Shown here: positions 37,966-39,034 of the stretch, piece by piece
How the letters are laid out: each line of letters starts with the position of its first letter
Numbering within the stretch: the first letter of the stretch is position 1
IMG/VR virus record: IMGVR_UViG_3300034190_002964
Coordinates: 1-39,034 of that record
Origin: a virus
Length of the DNA stretch: 39,034 bases
Direction: 5' to 3' (one strand)
The notes under the pieces: model-generated
What the model was told of the DNA's origin: nothing
The model's input: the letters and a program-made list of their open reading frames with translations, nothing else
Databases searched by the model: none
Position numbers and translations under genes: made by a program

Positions 37966-39034
37966 CTAACACCTCTTTTGTAATTTCTACATCATCAATA
38001 CCTAAATCAGCTTTGGTGTATTTTAGTATAACTTTGTCACAGATAAGTTTATAGCAATAAGATTTAAACTCTTCATCCTCTAACTTCTCAGCCCAATCCT
38101 TAGATTGAAACTTAATCTCCTCACCTTTATGGTCTTTCATAGTATACCAAGCACCACCAACCTTTACACAATTGTGGTCTTTAAGAACTTGTAACCAACT
38201 ACCCTCATCATCTACACCACTTTCAAAGTAGAGTGGAAACTCAGCCTTTCTTAGTGGAGGACCCAAACGATTCTTAATCACTTGAGCCAGAATAGTCATA
38301 CCAATAGTATTCTTTTTACTATCTTTAATCTGTCCTTTGTTCTTTAGTCTCACGCGAGTTGATGCATGAAAAGGAAGAGCCTTACCACCTGATGTAGTCC
38401 AAGGGTCTCCGAACATTACTCCGAGTTTTTGTCTTAACTGATTTGTGAATACCAAAGCAACTCTTTGTCTACCAATCATCTGAGTAATCTTTCTCATAGC
38501 CTTTGATATGATAATAGCCTTTGAAGTAGCCCAACCATCTTTGTCATAGTCTGCATTTAATTCAACCTTAGTTGTAGCAGCAGCTAATGAATCTACTAAG
38601 ATGGTTACTAACCTATCCTTATCTGATTCTCTAACTTTGGTTACGATTTCTTCAATAGCTTCAAATATATCTTCTATTGTTTCCAAATGAAGATACAACA
38701 TACTATTAATATCTACACCAATAACTCCTAAGAAATCTTCACTTACTGCTGTCTCTGTATCTATGTAAACAGCGACACCACCTTTCTTTTGAGTTTCGGC
38801 AAGTAGATGGGCACCAACTAATGATTTACCACTACTTTCCAAACCATTCAATTCTGTAATCCTACCAACTGCAATACCACCATTAGGGCGATTTGAAATT
38901 GCTAAGTCTAACATTGTTGAACCTGTTGAAATGTATTCTTTTATATCCGTTGGTGTATTGTCTGTACCATCTAAGAAATAAGCAACCTTATAGTCTTTGA
39001 ATTTCTTATTTAAAGAGTCGGCAAGAACTCCAGC
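37958..39034 (-). CDS. uvsX: RecA/UvsX-like recombinase (N-terminus beyond the window)
   Basis: 358 codons are visible and the frame stays open to the right edge, so the true start is outside. The edge segment reads AGVLADSLNKKFKDYKVAYF followed by LDGTDNTPTDIKEYISTGST and MLDLAISNRPNGG; an internal start at MLDL (38914) would remove a conserved part and is unlikely. Walker A GLESSGKS and Walker B VTILVDSLAAATT are present, as are the FTNQLRQKLGVMFGDPWTTS loop and GGKALPFHAS. Strand-exchange protein of recombination-dependent replication and repair. Confidence 0.92.
   Translation of the reverse strand, partial: AGVLADSLNKKFKDYKVAYFLDGTDNTPTDIKEYISTGSTMLDLAISNRPNGGIAVGRITELNGLESSGKSLVGAHLLAETQKKGGVAVYIDTETAVSEDFLGVIGVDINSMLYLHLETIEDIFEAIEEIVTKVRESDKDRLVTILVDSLAAATTKVELNADYDKDGWATSKAIIISKAMRKITQMIGRQRVALVFTNQLRQKLGVMFGDPWTTSGGKALPFHASTRVRLKNKGQIKDSKKNTIGMTILAQVIKNRLGPPLRKAEFPLYFESGVDDEGSWLQVLKDHNCVKVGGAWYTMKDHKGEEIKFQSKDWAEKLEDEEFKSYCYKLICDKVILKYTKADLGIDDVEITKEVLGD

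Noticed and set aside
1-39034. tRNA genes, CRISPR array, insertion sequences or integrase
   Set aside because: No cloverleaf-like segment, spaced direct repeats, transposase or recombinase motif was seen; the coding density leaves almost no room.

Overview
The window is a 39 kb, AT-rich, tightly packed stretch in which every supported gene lies on the minus strand. It is read from the right end (39034) to the left end (1). Most genes overlap by 1-14 bases (ATGA or TAATG junctions) or sit within about 30 bases of each other. The right half carries a complete T4-type replication set: RecA/UvsX-like recombinase, RNase H/FEN-type exonuclease, gp41-like helicase, family B polymerase (gp43), sliding clamp (gp45), and both clamp-loader subunits (gp44, gp62). 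This identifies a lytic, T4-like tailed phage (Caudoviricetes), probably marine. Its TonB-dependent receptor has the style of the Bacteroidota/Marinimicrobia (FCB) group, so a Gram-negative host of that kind is inferred, not proven.

Layout in the direction of transcription. (1) 39034-35408: recombinase, exonuclease, small basic protein, helicase. (2) 35342-30537: a monomeric adenosylcobalamin-dependent (class II) ribonucleotide reductase, then a 909-aa TonB-dependent outer-membrane receptor ending at a strong intrinsic terminator. (3) 30486-22936: a sigma70-like promoter, DNA polymerase, clamp, clamp loader. Cargo genes are threaded between the clamp and clamp-loader genes: two Mom-like DNA-modification proteins, a heptose-7-phosphate kinase, a zinc ribbon and an Nmad1-type protein. 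(4) 22939-16902: PD-(D/E)XK nuclease, SLOG/DUF2493 protein, small unknowns (two of 35 and 45 aa), two GT4 glycosyltransferases, a zinc-ribbon protein and an unknown. (5) 16912-1: a continuous glycan-biosynthesis island with several glycosyltransferases (GT2, GT9, GT8-like, DUF616, DUF5672), a heptose epimerase, NDP-sugar tailoring enzymes (FdtA-type isomerase, RmlC-like epimerase, C-methyltransferase), at least five further methyltransferase domains and a 2-oxoglutarate oxygenase.

The most striking part is 10635-6515. It encodes an alkaline-phosphatase-superfamily enzyme, a cytidylyltransferase-PEP mutase fusion with the diagnostic EDKxxxKxNS motif, a phosphonopyruvate decarboxylase split into two short subunits, and a compact iron-type alcohol dehydrogenase that fits phosphonoacetaldehyde reductase. 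Together these make a complete-looking route from phosphoenolpyruvate to 2-hydroxyethylphosphonate with CMP activation, placed inside a phage glycan locus. The inference is that this phage builds, or remodels on its host, a methylated heptose-containing glycan carrying a C-P bonded phosphonate. A second notable pairing is the B12-dependent reductase directly upstream of a TonB-dependent receptor, which suggests cofactor import or receptor remodelling during infection.

No tRNA, CRISPR, integrase, transposase or structural (capsid/tail) gene is visible. No gap without a gene exceeds about 120 bases.
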